Positions 43,395 to 52,937 are shown, numbered from the stretch's first letter. The stretch: DNA of 64,000 bases from Oscillospiraceae bacterium MB24-C1 (GCA_030913685.1 CP133187.1:1141501-1205500), one strand, 5' to 3'. Numbers and translations: made by a program. The notes: generated from the sequence alone by a model not told the origin.

Positions 43395-44783
43395 TTATTC
43401 TTTTTTTAGAATTTTGTCACCAACATAAAGGCCATGCGCCGCCGCATGCGAAAGGGATCGGGTAAATCCTGCACCGTCTCCTACCGCATAGATGTCTTTG
43501 CACCCTTCAAGTTCAAAATCGTTGGTAGCGGGGCGGGCCGAATAATATTTGCACTCCACACCGTAAAGCAACGTATCATAGTTGGCGGTTCCCGGCGAGA
43601 TTTTATCCAAGGCGTGCAGCGTTTCGATGATATTGTCAAGCTGACGCTTGGGCATACATAGGCTCAAATCGCCAGGTACAGCATCTAACGTAGGGCGTAC
43701 AGTAGACTGACCCAGACGATGCTCGTTGGTTCGCCTGCCTGCCTCAAGATCGCCGAGCCGCTGCACCAGCACGCTACCTCCGGATATCATGTTCGCCAGC
43801 GAAGCCACAGCCCGGGCATATTCAATTGGCTCGTCAAACGGCTTGGTAAAACGGATAGTGGTCAGCAGTGCAAAGTTAGAGTTTTGGGTCTTTTTAGCCT
43901 CATCGCGGTAAGAGTGGCCGTTAACAGTCAGAATACCGCCGGTGTTTTCCATCACAACGCTGCCCCGCTCGTTAAAGCAAAACATGCGGGTGGTGTCACC
44001 GTACATCTTAGAGCGATACCAGATTTTTGGCTCATATATCTGCTGTGAAAAATCCTGCCAGATCAACGAGGACATTTCTACCCGTACACCAATGTCAATT
44101 TGGTTGTTAAACAGTGGCACACCGTTCTTTCGGCACCACTCAGAAAAAAAGCGGCTACCCACACGCCCGACGGCAAAGATGATACTCTCAGCCAACAGCT
44201 GATTTTCCACGCCGCCACGACTTTTCAGGGTCAGCAAGTGGCTTTCACGGTCGACATCGGTAACCTCGGTCTCGGTTATTATTTCGATACGGCCGCGCAG
44301 CGAATCGACCAGTTTTAACATGGTTGCGAAATTGGAGTCGGTACCTAGGTGCTTAAGCTGCGCCTGGTGCATGTGCAAATCGTTTTGCAGACATAGTTTT
44401 TTAAGTGTATTAGACGGCATAAAGCGGTCGGTTGTCGCACCAAAACCCACCAGCACCGAGTCGGCCTGCTCAATATAGTCAATGACCAGCTTTTGCGGTA
44501 AGTAATCGGTCAGCCAGCCGCCATATTCGGTTGAAATGACATATTTGCCGTCGGAAAACGCACCGGCACCCGCCAGTCCTTCCATAATTGAACAATGAGG
44601 GCAATGCACACAGGTGTGTGCCCCGCCACTCACCATAGGGCAAGCACGTTTTCTTAAATCCGGCCCCTTTTCAATCAGAGTAATTTTAAGCGACGGTTTC
44701 TCCTCTATCATCCGGTAGGCCGCCATCAGCCCGCCGATGCCTCCACCAATAATTGCAACGTCACAGCTTTTGTAATCAGACAC
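43395..44783 (-). CDS. FAD-dependent oxidoreductase (COG2509-like)
   Basis: About 462 residues from a GTG at 44783 with AAAGGA upstream; the in-frame ATG at 44843 adds a stretch with no ribosome site. It has the FAD Rossmann motif VAIIGGGIGGLMAAYRMIE, the family Cys cluster CPMVSGGAHTCVHCPHC near residue 45, and a C-terminal GDGAGFTRSLSHAAAHG motif. COG2509 proteins are soluble flavin enzymes of unknown substrate; the clustered cysteines might bind metal or be redox-active. No operon partner is evident. Confidence 0.82.
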   Translation of the reverse strand: MSDYKSCDVAIIGGGIGGLMAAYRMIEEKPSLKITLIEKGPDLRKRACPMVSGGAHTCVHCPHCSIMEGLAGAGAFSDGKYVISTEYGGWLTDYLPQKLVIDYIEQADSVLVGFGATTDRFMPSNTLKKLCLQNDLHMHQAQLKHLGTDSNFATMLKLVDSLRGRIEIITETEVTDVDRESHLLTLKSRGGVENQLLAESIIFAVGRVGSRFFSEWCRKNGVPLFNNQIDIGVRVEMSSLIWQDFSQQIYEPKIWYRSKMYGDTTRMFCFNERGSVVMENTGGILTVNGHSYRDEAKKTQNSNFALLTTIRFTKPFDEPIEYARAVASLANMISGGSVLVQRLGDLEAGRRTNEHRLGQSTVRPTLDAVPGDLSLCMPKRQLDNIIETLHALDKISPGTANYDTLLYGVECKYYSARPATNDFELEGCKDIYAVGDGAGFTRSLSHAAAHGLYVGDKILKKE

Positions 44784-44961
44784 CTGACATAACAGTCCTT
44801 TCGGCAAATTATCGCCGCCGACCGTATTGAACGTCGGCAGCAATCTTTATTGTAGCATAATATTTTGTTCGCGAAAACAAAAATATCATAAACACAATAT
44901 TTCGCCACAGAATAATGGTCATTTTAGAAAAATGAATCGTTTTTCTAAATCTTCTATAAAA

Positions 44962-44992
44962 GCCCCCCGACAGCGCTTTGCTGTCAGGGGGC
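44962..44992 (-). terminator. terminator after fprA
   Basis: GCCCCCCGACAGC and GCTGTCAGGGGGC form a GC-rich stem. On the leftward transcript it is followed by TTTTATAG. Confidence 0.75.
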
Positions 44993-45054
44993 CTTTATAT
45001 GTAATAGAAGGAAAGGACAGTATTTTTTCCAAAGTTAGCAGGGCTAAATTAAAT

Positions 45055-46266
45055 TTACTGCATGGATTCCAGGATGGCATTAGCCAGCGATTCCAGTTCT
45101 GGATTTTTATCCGCATGGAGAGATGAAGCTATACTGACGCGCTCGTTGAGCACGGTCATGTTTTTCATCTCTTCGCTAACGAATTTCTGCATCAGGTCAC
45201 CAGCCTTGATAGCCCAAGAACCGTTTTCCACAAGCGCGACCGTCCGTTTTTGAAGGTTTAGGGCTTTCATATCCATCAGGAAGTTGTGCATAGCAGGATA
45301 GATGCCGAGATTATATGTTACTGAAGCCAACACCATGTGGCTATATTTAAACGATTCAGAAATGAGCTGTGAGACATCCGTTGAAGAAACATCGTATAAG
45401 GCGATGTTGGTCATGCCCTTATCACACAAGCGAGCCGCCAGTGCCTGCATTGCGGATTCGGTGTTGCCATACATTGAGGCATATACCATCAGGACGCCTT
45501 TTTCCTCCGGTTGGTAGCGACCCCAAAGATCGTATTTCTCAAGGATATAGGGTAAATCTTTACGCCACACGGGTCCGTGGAGGGGGCAGATGTATTTGAT
45601 CTGGTCAAGAATACCGCCGGCTTTTTTCAAAATTAAGCGGATATGTGGGCCGTATTTTCCGACGATGTTGGTCAAATAGCGTCGCGCATCATCCAACCAA
45701 TCTCGGTCAAAGTTGACCTCATCAGCAAAGAGCTTTCCGTCCAACGCACCAAAGGTGCCAAAGGCATCGGCAGAGAAAAGCACGCCATTGGTGGTATCAA
45801 AGGTTACCATGACTTCTGGCCAGTGTACCATGGGGGCAAATACAAAGGTAACCAGATGCTTGCCAAAGCTGAATGTATCGCCTTCTTTCACCTCGACAAT
45901 CTGGTGGCTGTCGACATTGAATCCAAACTGGCGCATCAACATAAATGCTTTCTCATTGCTGATAATGGTCACTTTGGGCCAGCGGAGTAGAATCTCCTCA
46001 ATCGAACCCGCATGATCAGGTTCCAGATGGTTGATAACCAGATAATCCAGCGGCCGTCCATCAAGCACATGTGTCATGTTTTCCAGCAACTGTCGGCAAG
46101 CCGACCAATCCACAGTGTCGAACAACACCGTCTTTTCATCCATGAGCAGATAGGCGTTATAAGAGACGCCTCTGGGTATCGGATATGCGTTTTCAAATAG
46201 AGCCAGACGGTGGTCGTTAGCGCCCACCCAATATAGATCTTCGGTTACATTTCTCACACAATACAT
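45055..46266 (-). CDS. fprA: FprA-type flavodiiron protein (O2/NO reductase)
   Basis: 403 residues. The beta-lactamase-like domain carries the diiron ligands NHLEPDHAGS and a later His (CPLHGPVW). The C-terminal flavodoxin domain has the FMN loop YASMYGNTES. It reduces O2 to water (or NO to N2O) using electrons from rubredoxin, protecting anaerobes. It lies 20 bases downstream of the gene encoding a rubredoxin-tailed dehydrogenase, the likely electron donor, and within reach of the Rrf2 regulator. Confidence 0.93.
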   Translation of the reverse strand: MYCVRNVTEDLYWVGANDHRLALFENAYPIPRGVSYNAYLLMDEKTVLFDTVDWSACRQLLENMTHVLDGRPLDYLVINHLEPDHAGSIEEILLRWPKVTIISNEKAFMLMRQFGFNVDSHQIVEVKEGDTFSFGKHLVTFVFAPMVHWPEVMVTFDTTNGVLFSADAFGTFGALDGKLFADEVNFDRDWLDDARRYLTNIVGKYGPHIRLILKKAGGILDQIKYICPLHGPVWRKDLPYILEKYDLWGRYQPEEKGVLMVYASMYGNTESAMQALAARLCDKGMTNIALYDVSSTDVSQLISESFKYSHMVLASVTYNLGIYPAMHNFLMDMKALNLQKRTVALVENGSWAIKAGDLMQKFVSEEMKNMTVLNERVSIASSLHADKNPELESLANAILESMQ

Positions 46267-46286
46267 AATGTACTCCCCTTTCCGCT

Positions 46287-48197
46287 TTACGCCTCAATAA
46301 ATTGATCTTTGGCTTCGGCACATTCCGGGCAGACCCAGTCTTCCGGCAAATCCTTGAACAGCGTGCCCGGCACCACTTCGTTCTCTTCGTCGCCTAATTC
46401 GGGTATATATTCATACCCACAGCCGCTGCAGATATAGCTGGAACCAATCGGCTCAGGCTTAGGCATTTGCGGGCGTTTCATTTTCGTCATGGGAGGTGCG
46501 GGCTGCTTTTCGCCGGTATCCAGCGCAGCCGTCAGTAGCGGTAGTATCTCATGGACATCGCCCACAATACCATAGTCACAGTTCTTAAAAATTGGCGCAT
46601 TGCCGTTTTTGTTGATCGCCACAATAATAGAGGCATCCTTAATACCCTTTAAGTGCTGGGTTGCACCCGAAATGCCGCAGGCTATGTACAAATTGCCGGT
46701 AAATTTCTGGCCGGACATGCCCACATACCGGTTTAATGGCAGATATTTGAGCGTTTCGGCCACAGGACGAGAAGCACCGATGGCGGCACCCGCGGCCTTG
46801 GCCAAGTTTTCAACCAGCTTCATGTCCTTCTTTTCTCCGATGCCCTTACCAGCAGAAACCACGCGTTCCGCCTGGGCAATGGGGGTTTCCATGGGAATGC
46901 CGACCGTAAAGTCGAAGCCATCCTTCTTGAGCGCCTGCGCCAGAGCGTCAACCTGTGCCTTAGCATCGCCATCTCTAAAGATGACTTTTTTACGGATACC
47001 AGTAATAGGTGCAGCTTTCTTAGGACGGCTGCTGGAAGAGCCAGCCTCCTTTGGTGGTTTGCCCAAAATATGAGAAGCGATGATCATGCGCTGAATCTCG
47101 TTCGTGCCTTCATAGATGGTGGTAATCTTGGCATCGCGGTACATCCGCTCCACCTCCATACCCTTTAGGTAACCATTGCCGCCGAAAATCTGCAGGGCGT
47201 CGTTTGTCACCTCCAGCGCAATGTCCGAAGCGTACTGCTTGGCCATTGCAGATTCCATCCCAAAGGGTTGGTGATTCTCTTTTAGCTCCGCAGCAGAGTA
47301 GACTAAAAAACGGGCTGTACGCAGCTTGGTAGCCATATCGGCAATTTTAAAGGAAATGACCTGTTGGAACCCAATCGGTTTACCAAACTGCACACGCTCT
47401 TTGGCGTAGGTCACCGCTTGCTCAAAAGCGCCCTGTGCAATGCCAAGTGCCTGAGCAGCAATTCCGATGCGGCCGCCGTCCAGCGTCGCCATCGCAATTT
47501 TAAAGCCCTGCCCCTCTTTGCCCAGCAAGTTTTCTTTGGGAATCTTCACATCATTGAAGATCAGCTCTGCGGTGGAAGAGGAGCGGATACCCATTTTGTC
47601 ATAGTGGTCACCGAACTCGAAACCTTTCCACCCTTTTTCTATAATGAAGGCAGAAATGCCGCGCGTGCCGATATCGGGCGTCGTAAGCGCAAAAATCACA
47701 TAAGTATCCGCCTTGGGCGCGTTAGTGATAAAAATTTTGCCGCCGTTTAAAAGATAATAATCACCCTTGTCGACGGCAGTAGTCTCGGTGCCGCCGGCAT
47801 CGGAGCCAGCATTGGGCTCGGTCAAGGCAAAGGCGCCGATTTTCTCGCCCTTACATAGCGGAACCAAATACTTCTTCTTTTGTGCCTCGTTGCCGAAAGC
47901 AAAAATTGGCCAAGCGCCCAAAGACGTATGTGCGGACAGAATGACGCCCGCGCCGCCGTCCACCCTTGCCAATTCCTCTACAGCGATGGCATAGCTGGTC
48001 ATATCCAGGCCCATACCGCCGCAGTCCGCGGGAAACGGAATTCCCATCAGCCCCATCTTGCCTAAGTTGGCAACTGCATCATCGGGAAACTGGTTTTCCT
48101 TGTCCATGAAGAAGGTCAAGGGTTTAATCTCCTCTTCTGCGAACGTTCTGACCTTAGTTCGAAGCTCCTCGTGTTGTTGTGTGGTCGAAAATAACAT
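46287..48197 (-). CDS. fusion: acyl-CoA dehydrogenase + ETF-alpha FAD domain + rubredoxin
   Basis: 636 residues in one frame. Residues 1-380 are an acyl-CoA dehydrogenase with the catalytic Glu in [12 protein letters not shown] and the FAD/substrate motifs [14 protein letters not shown] and [14 protein letters not shown]. Residues about 400-565 are the FAD-binding half of ETF-alpha ([46 protein letters not shown]). Residues about 585-636 are rubredoxin ([10 protein letters not shown] and [11 protein letters not shown]). ETF-beta is absent. The order implies an internal electron wire from acyl-CoA through two flavins to iron, ending at the neighbouring FprA. Ribosome site AAAGGAGGAAG. Confidence 0.92.
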   Translation of the reverse strand: MLFSTTQQHEELRTKVRTFAEEEIKPLTFFMDKENQFPDDAVANLGKMGLMGIPFPADCGGMGLDMTSYAIAVEELARVDGGAGVILSAHTSLGAWPIFAFGNEAQKKKYLVPLCKGEKIGAFALTEPNAGSDAGGTETTAVDKGDYYLLNGGKIFITNAPKADTYVIFALTTPDIGTRGISAFIIEKGWKGFEFGDHYDKMGIRSSSTAELIFNDVKIPKENLLGKEGQGFKIAMATLDGGRIGIAAQALGIAQGAFEQAVTYAKERVQFGKPIGFQQVISFKIADMATKLRTARFLVYSAAELKENHQPFGMESAMAKQYASDIALEVTNDALQIFGGNGYLKGMEVERMYRDAKITTIYEGTNEIQRMIIASHILGKPPKEAGSSSSRPKKAAPITGIRKKVIFRDGDAKAQVDALAQALKKDGFDFTVGIPMETPIAQAERVVSAGKGIGEKKDMKLVENLAKAAGAAIGASRPVAETLKYLPLNRYVGMSGQKFTGNLYIACGISGATQHLKGIKDASIIVAINKNGNAPIFKNCDYGIVGDVHEILPLLTAALDTGEKQPAPPMTKMKRPQMPKPEPIGSSYICSGCGYEYIPELGDEENEVVPGTLFKDLPEDWVCPECAEAKDQFIEA

Positions 48198-48231
48198 GTC
48201 GCTTCCTCCTTTTGAAATTCTTGATAAATTT

Positions 48232-48242
48232 TATCCAGTATA
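48232..48242. promoter_or_regulatory. candidate Rrf2 half-palindrome upstream of the fusion gene
   Basis: TATCCAGTATA, matching 9 of 11 positions of the palindrome TATCCTGGATA found in the rrf2 promoter. It lies 35-45 bases before the ATG of the fusion gene. Confidence 0.35.
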
Positions 48243-48255
48243 TAGATATAAAAAA

Positions 48256-48666
48256 TCAATCGCCAAATAGAATTTTTTGTAAGCAGTGCGCCTCCAGTTC
48301 CTCATCCAGCTTTTTCTGAATGGCAGCGAGATGAATATTGACTTGGCAAACAGTGTCCCCGTGCGCTTTACACCACGTACACTGATATCCCGGTTTCATG
48401 CAAGAACTAACCGAGGAATCCTCCTCCATAATCTGCATCAACCGAAAAAGAGATACCTTTTCCAATTCTGCCGCCAAAACACAGCCGCCTTCCGCCCCAC
48501 GCAAAATGCGGATGAGGCCGCCTTTTTCAAGCTTTTTTAGAATTTTATAAGCGAACTGCTGTGGAATCTGTTCTCCTTGTGCTAGTTGTGACGCCGTGAC
48601 ACGCTCTTTACCCGCGAGCGCCCGAAGAATTCGCAGCGCATAATCTGTTTCCTTTGTAATAATCAT
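48256..48666 (-). CDS. Rrf2-family transcriptional regulator (Fe-S type)
   Basis: 136 residues. The winged helix (TKETDYALRILRALAGKE, TASQLAQGEQIPQQFAYKIL, GGLIRILRGAEGGCVLA) is followed by a C-terminal Cys set (SSCMKPGYQCTWCKAHGDTVC) that probably binds an iron-sulfur cluster and reports redox or NO state. It is the first gene of the leftward rrf2-fusion-fprA string, which suits an oxygen- or NO-responsive defence unit. Confidence 0.9.
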   Translation of the reverse strand: MIITKETDYALRILRALAGKERVTASQLAQGEQIPQQFAYKILKKLEKGGLIRILRGAEGGCVLAAELEKVSLFRLMQIMEEDSSVSSCMKPGYQCTWCKAHGDTVCQVNIHLAAIQKKLDEELEAHCLQKILFGD

Positions 48667-48691
48667 CAGGCACCCCCTTTTGTCTTATTAT

Positions 48692-48720
48692 ATTCTACTA
48701 TCCTGGATAAAAAATGTCAA
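48692..48720 (-). promoter_or_regulatory. rrf2 promoter with palindrome in the spacer
   Basis: Leftward -35 TTGACA (48715-48720), a 17-base spacer and -10 TAGAAT (48692-48697). The spacer holds TATCCTGGATA (48699-48709), a palindrome about one odd base. A repressor bound there would block the promoter. Confidence 0.65.
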
Positions 48721-48858
48721 GTATGTTTTAGCTGATTTGTTACATTAATACAATAAAAGAGAACTAATTTAACCAATTTAATTAGATAAAAAGCTGGATT
48801 TGCTGGATTCCATGTAATTAGCAGTAGGCAATTAAAAATCTCACATCATTAGAATTTG

Positions 48859-48893
48859 AAAACGGCAAGATGGTTTATACATCTTGCCGTTTT
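48859..48893 (-). terminator. terminator of the DUF1667 operon
   Basis: AAAACGGCAAGATG and CATCTTGCCGTTTT form a perfect 14-base stem with a 7-base loop. The remaining 48721-48858 stretch is AT-rich with no gene seen. Confidence 0.75.
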
Positions 48894-48968
48894 ACTATTC
48901 TGTCTGATACCATGCCGAACTTGTTGGGCGACTTGTCAGCGCCGAACACGGCACGCCACTTATTTCAT

Positions 48969-49337
48969 TTATTCTTTGCAACGAGGAATGCTCTTGGTAA
49001 TAATAACATCACAGCCAAGGTCAAGCAGATCTTTAATCACGGTCTGCCCCGTGCTTACTGGCGCAGTTACCCGAACCTTGCGAATCTCAGCCATTGCATC
49101 AAAAATTCGCTCTTTGGGAATAACCCCTGTCAGGCGTATGCTTGCAAGCGGCAACGTGCCGTTGTCTAAAAGCACTGAGCTCGCAATGTTGCGTTTAGGT
49201 GCGTCAATTTCCTGCCGGACATAACTCTTACCCTTTTCACAGCGCGCGCCTTCAAGAGAGACAATTGTTGCGCCATCAAGCTCAGCGCAGATTTCGCAGC
49301 CGTTGGGACACATAATGCAAGTAAAGGTTCTGGTCAT
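48969..49337 (-). CDS. DUF1667 protein
   Basis: 122 residues from the ATG at 49337, overlapping the preceding stop as ATGA. The N-terminus has a four-Cys pattern, CIMCPNGCEICAE with a later GARCEKG, that looks like a metal or Fe-S site. The rest is a small domain ending with conserved RKVRVTAPVSTGQTV. DUF1667 genes regularly follow GlpA- and GlpB-like oxidoreductases, and the protein probably acts as a small electron carrier or stabilising subunit for them. Confidence 0.88.
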   Translation of the reverse strand: MTRTFTCIMCPNGCEICAELDGATIVSLEGARCEKGKSYVRQEIDAPKRNIASSVLLDNGTLPLASIRLTGVIPKERIFDAMAEIRKVRVTAPVSTGQTVIKDLLDLGCDVIITKSIPRCKE

Positions 49338-50572
49338 TTTACGCACACCTCCAAATCACCGGATTCCCTGAGCTTCTCACGCGGAACGGTAATCCACACC
49401 ATCTCCGCAGGAAGCGCTTTTTTCATCTTGACAGAATGAATTTCCTCGCCGGACTGTATCACCTGAACGGTGCAGTCTGCATACGGCTTATTCACACGCA
49501 GAGAAAGTTGCAAATCGCATTTTCCGCTGATTTTCTGCGGGATAGTATGATTTACGCCGCTGCCCGGTACTATTTGTAGCCCACAGGAAGGTAGAGCGCC
49601 CGTTTTAAGATATTGCGCCACCGCGTCAGCTAACCGTTCCGCCTCAAGCGAGACATAATCCACGAGATCGTGTACATGCAGCACATTCCCGGCGGAAAAA
49701 ACACCCTCAACCTGCGTCTGGTAGTATTCATCAACCACCGCTCCATGCGTGTGACTGTCTAGCAGTACCCCCGCATCCAGCGACAGCTCGTTCTCAGGAA
49801 TAAGACCAACCGAAAGAATCAACGTATCACAGGTAATCTCCTGCGCTGTATCAGGAATTGGTTTAAGTTGCTCATCCACCTGAGAGACCGTGATTCCTGT
49901 CAGCCGCGCGCGACCATGAATGTCTGTAACTGTGTGGCTTAGTAACAGCGGAATATCAAAATCGTCCAGACATTGCTGAACATTGCGCGACAGCCCGCTC
50001 GCATAGGGCTGAATTTCTAGCACGGCTTTTACATGCGCGCCTTCCAACGTCAAACGACGGGCCATAATCATGCCAATATCACCCGAGCCGAGTATGACAA
50101 CCTCTTTGCCAATCATCATGTTATGCAGATTGATGTAAGACTGCGCGACACCAGCAGTGAAGACGCCTGCGGGACGCTCGCCAGGTATTGCAAGTGCACC
50201 ACGGGTGCGTTCGCGGCAACCCATCGCCAGAACAACTGCACGCGCCTGCCAATGTTCGATTCCGTCTCGGGAGACGGTGGTCACCAATTTCTCCGGCGAA
50301 ACCGAAAGAACTGTCGTATCGGTGCGGCATTCAATGCCAAGCTGAGCCGCTTCGTCAATAAAGCGCTGCGCATATTCCGGACCACTGAGCGTTTCGCCAA
50401 ATCGGGTCAGCCCAAAGCCGTCGTGAATACACTGTCTGAGAATGCCGCCGGGTATACTTTCCCGCTCCAGAATAAGGATATCCCTTACACCTATTTGATG
50501 CAGACGAACTGCTGCGGCAAGACCCGCCGGGCCGCCGCCAATGATGATAACATCTTTTTTCAGTCTGTTCAT
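49334..50572 (-). CDS. NAD(P)/FAD-dependent oxidoreductase (second subunit of a GlpA-like complex)
   Basis: 412 residues from the ATG at 50572 (ATGA overlap with the upstream gene). The FAD motif is DVIIIGGGPAGLAAAVRLHQ, and a second Rossmann motif VVILGSGDIGMIMARRL is for NAD(P)H. A C-terminal beta-rich extension follows. It belongs to the pyridine nucleotide-disulfide reductase class without the redox-active CxxC. It is translationally coupled to both neighbours, so the three proteins are probably made in equal amounts as one complex. Confidence 0.87.
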   Translation of the reverse strand: MNRLKKDVIIIGGGPAGLAAAVRLHQIGVRDILILERESIPGGILRQCIHDGFGLTRFGETLSGPEYAQRFIDEAAQLGIECRTDTTVLSVSPEKLVTTVSRDGIEHWQARAVVLAMGCRERTRGALAIPGERPAGVFTAGVAQSYINLHNMMIGKEVVILGSGDIGMIMARRLTLEGAHVKAVLEIQPYASGLSRNVQQCLDDFDIPLLLSHTVTDIHGRARLTGITVSQVDEQLKPIPDTAQEITCDTLILSVGLIPENELSLDAGVLLDSHTHGAVVDEYYQTQVEGVFSAGNVLHVHDLVDYVSLEAERLADAVAQYLKTGALPSCGLQIVPGSGVNHTIPQKISGKCDLQLSLRVNKPYADCTVQVIQSGEEIHSVKMKKALPAEMVWITVPREKLRESGDLEVCVK

Positions 50573-52020
50573 TCTCTTACCCACCCTGTAAACAAATTAG
50601 AACCCTCACGCGCGTAAAGAATGTCTTCCACCCTGCATCCGGTTTCTTTCTGAATGATCTGAGCTACGCGCATTTGGCAGTATCCACCCTGGCATCTGCC
50701 CATCATGGCGCGGGTACGAAGCTTGATACTAGCCATTGTGTGCGTTCCCAGCGGATTTTGCACTGCCTGCAAAATTTCAGCCTTGGTCACCTTTTCGCAC
50801 CGGCAAATCAATTCGCCATAGTCCGGATTTTCACGCACAAGACGCGCTTGTTCCTCTTCACTCTGCTCAGAAAACCGGATAATACCTTTGCGGCGCGGAT
50901 TAAAAGATGCGTTTGGACGAAGCGATTCCCGCTCGGCTAGCAGTCGCACTGCTCGGCGCGCAATCGGCAGCGCAGCGGTTAGTCCCGGCGACTCAATTCC
51001 GACCAGATTGATTGTATTCGGTGCTTCCTCGCGCGCTTCAATCACAAAATCCTGTACCACACCGTTTTCATCCAACCATTTTGGCAAGATACCGGCGTAG
51101 TTTCGAATATAGTCCTTCTTATGTATATGCGGCCATAAGTCAGAGGCGCTTTCTGCCAGATAATTCATTTTGTCCTGCGGAACACCGTAATAAGTAAAAT
51201 CATTCACATATTCCGCGTCAGGTCCAACTGTAACATTCCCGTCTACCGTCGGCGTCACATGAATACCCATATAGGTATTGCTGGGAACCGGGTAAACTGG
51301 CATCGGCAAAAGCGGCCCTGTACGCTTATCTAAAACAATATAGTTGCCCTTTGAACCACCGATGCGATAGCCCGTAATGCCGAGCATATCGGAGATTTTA
51401 CCGCAGCCCAGTCCAGCACAATTGACAACCCAGCGGGTAAAAAACGTGCCCTTAGGGGTAACCACTTGGAAACGATCCTTTGCCAAACGGCGTATTTCTG
51501 TCACCTCGTGACCGAAGTGATAGTCTACCCCATTGCTTTTTGCGTTTTCTGCAAGTGCAATGGTGTACTGAAATGGGTCGAGAATACCGCTCATTGGCGA
51601 GTAGAGTGCAAATTCTCCGCACACGGCGGGCACTAGCTCGCGTAGGCGCGCCTTATCAATAATCTCTAACCCCTGACTGCCGTTGATTTTTCCGGTTTCA
51701 AGTGTTTTTTTCAAGCTTTCCATATCTGCGTCGGTATTGCCCACCAACACCTTACCAGTGCGCATAAAGGGAACATCAAGCTCCTGCGCCACCTCGTCAA
51801 ATTCCAGACAAGCCTCAACGCAGCATTCTGCCTTTTTCGTTCCCGGGTCATAAGCAAATCCACCATGCAGCACCGCCGAATTTCGCCCGCTTGTTTCAAA
51901 GCACACGTCAAGATTTTTTTCCACTACACCAATTTTCAGATCAAAACGCGCTAGCTCACGCGCTACGGCACTACCTATTACGCCTGATCCGACCACCAGC
52001 ACATCATACTGTTCGTTCAA
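50569..52020 (-). CDS. GlpA-like FAD oxidoreductase with C-terminal BFD-type [2Fe-2S] domain
   Basis: 483 residues from a TTG at 52020, seven bases after GGAGGG; an ATG at 52041 would place that site inside the gene. The DAO domain opens YDVLVVGSGVIGSAVAREL and has the GRNSAVLHGGFAYDPG motif. The C-terminal BFD-like domain (about 405-465) has cysteines in LICRCEKVT and GRCQGGYCQ. Relatives oxidise glycerol-3-phosphate or 2-hydroxy acids such as L-2-hydroxyglutarate. Given the sugar-acid genes nearby, another hydroxy acid is possible. Confidence 0.86.
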   Translation of the reverse strand: MNEQYDVLVVGSGVIGSAVARELARFDLKIGVVEKNLDVCFETSGRNSAVLHGGFAYDPGTKKAECCVEACLEFDEVAQELDVPFMRTGKVLVGNTDADMESLKKTLETGKINGSQGLEIIDKARLRELVPAVCGEFALYSPMSGILDPFQYTIALAENAKSNGVDYHFGHEVTEIRRLAKDRFQVVTPKGTFFTRWVVNCAGLGCGKISDMLGITGYRIGGSKGNYIVLDKRTGPLLPMPVYPVPSNTYMGIHVTPTVDGNVTVGPDAEYVNDFTYYGVPQDKMNYLAESASDLWPHIHKKDYIRNYAGILPKWLDENGVVQDFVIEAREEAPNTINLVGIESPGLTAALPIARRAVRLLAERESLRPNASFNPRRKGIIRFSEQSEEEQARLVRENPDYGELICRCEKVTKAEILQAVQNPLGTHTMASIKLRTRAMMGRCQGGYCQMRVAQIIQKETGCRVEDILYAREGSNLFTGWVRE

Positions 52021-52169
52021 AAAACAACCCTCCATACTCATCCTATGATTAATTGACCTTATTCTACTTATTTAATATATTTATAATAAAAACGCCTGAT
52101 TACATGGTTTTCACCACTTAAAAGCAATTGAAACCCATAATTCATCCCACGACTTATTTAGGTAAAAAG

Positions 52170-52198
52170 AAACGCCCTGTAACTGGCAGGACGCGTTT
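52170..52198 (-). terminator. terminator after the first GntR gene
   Basis: AAACGCCCTG and CAGGACGCGTTT arms with one bulge, followed on the leftward transcript by CTTTTT. It separates the regulator from the GlpA-like operon. Confidence 0.6.
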
Positions 52199-52199
52199 T

Positions 52200-52877
52200 T
52201 CATATCGCGTTCTCTTCCAAATAACGAGCTTGATTGTAGAGGAGATGAAAAAGCATGGCCTGCTGAGCCTCAACAGGGCGCCTGTCGCAAATCGCCTGAT
52301 AAATCTTGCGATGGGCGCGCAGCGTATGCTCATATTCCTGGCTGGCGACCTCAGCTGAAAACACTGAAACACCTTCGCTTATCAGCGGAATTAAATTAGA
52401 CATAACCACATTATGACTACAATTAGCAATTTGAACGTGAAACGCCTGGTCCTTTCCCGAAAAATCCTTGCGTGCTTCCAGCAGTCGTTCAACCTGCCCG
52501 CAAATCTCACCAAGAAGCGCTATATCCTGCTCTGTGGCATTTTCGGCGGCAAGTGCGGCAATTGGTGGTTCAATGATACAACGTAGCTGAAGCAGATCGC
52601 GAACCAACTTCCGACGGTCTTCAATCAGCGAAAAGCCCAGTGGATCATCCGAAACCCCCATTTTCGCAGAGACAAATGTGCCCGACCCCTGCCGGATAAC
52701 GACTATATTGCGGGAAACCAATACCCGCAACGCCTCACGTACCGTATTGCGGCCCACACCCAGCAAGCTGCTAAGCGCGTACTCGTTCGGCAGCTTCTGC
52801 CCCGCCTCGTACCCGTTTTCGCGGATAAGCCGTATCAAATCATCCGCCGCTTTTTCGCCCAGCGTTTTATTTTCCAT
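52200..52877 (-). CDS. FadR-type GntR transcriptional regulator
   Basis: 225 residues. N-terminal winged helix (GYEAGQKLPNEYALSSLLGV, RNTVREALRVLVSRNIVVI with QGSGTFV wing). The C-terminal FCD helical bundle has the metal-ligand pattern (DQAFHVQIANCSHN, later HRKIYQAI and MLFHLLYN). FCD regulators bind sugar acids or other carboxylates. It sits after the TRAP permease gene on the same strand, 72 bases away past a hairpin, so it probably controls TRAP or the GlpA-like operon. Confidence 0.9.
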   Translation of the reverse strand: MENKTLGEKAADDLIRLIRENGYEAGQKLPNEYALSSLLGVGRNTVREALRVLVSRNIVVIRQGSGTFVSAKMGVSDDPLGFSLIEDRRKLVRDLLQLRCIIEPPIAALAAENATEQDIALLGEICGQVERLLEARKDFSGKDQAFHVQIANCSHNVVMSNLIPLISEGVSVFSAEVASQEYEHTLRAHRKIYQAICDRRPVEAQQAMLFHLLYNQARYLEENAI

Positions 52878-52906
52878 TTTATACAGCTCCTGTAAACCAG
52901 AATTCT

Positions 52907-52937
52907 ATTCGCGGGGCAATTAGACAGCCCCGCGAAT
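52907..52937 (-). terminator. hairpin between TRAP permease and GntR genes
   Basis: ATTCGCGGGGC and GCCCCGCGAAT form a perfect 11-base stem with a 9-base loop. No good T run follows, so it may attenuate rather than end transcription. Confidence 0.5.
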
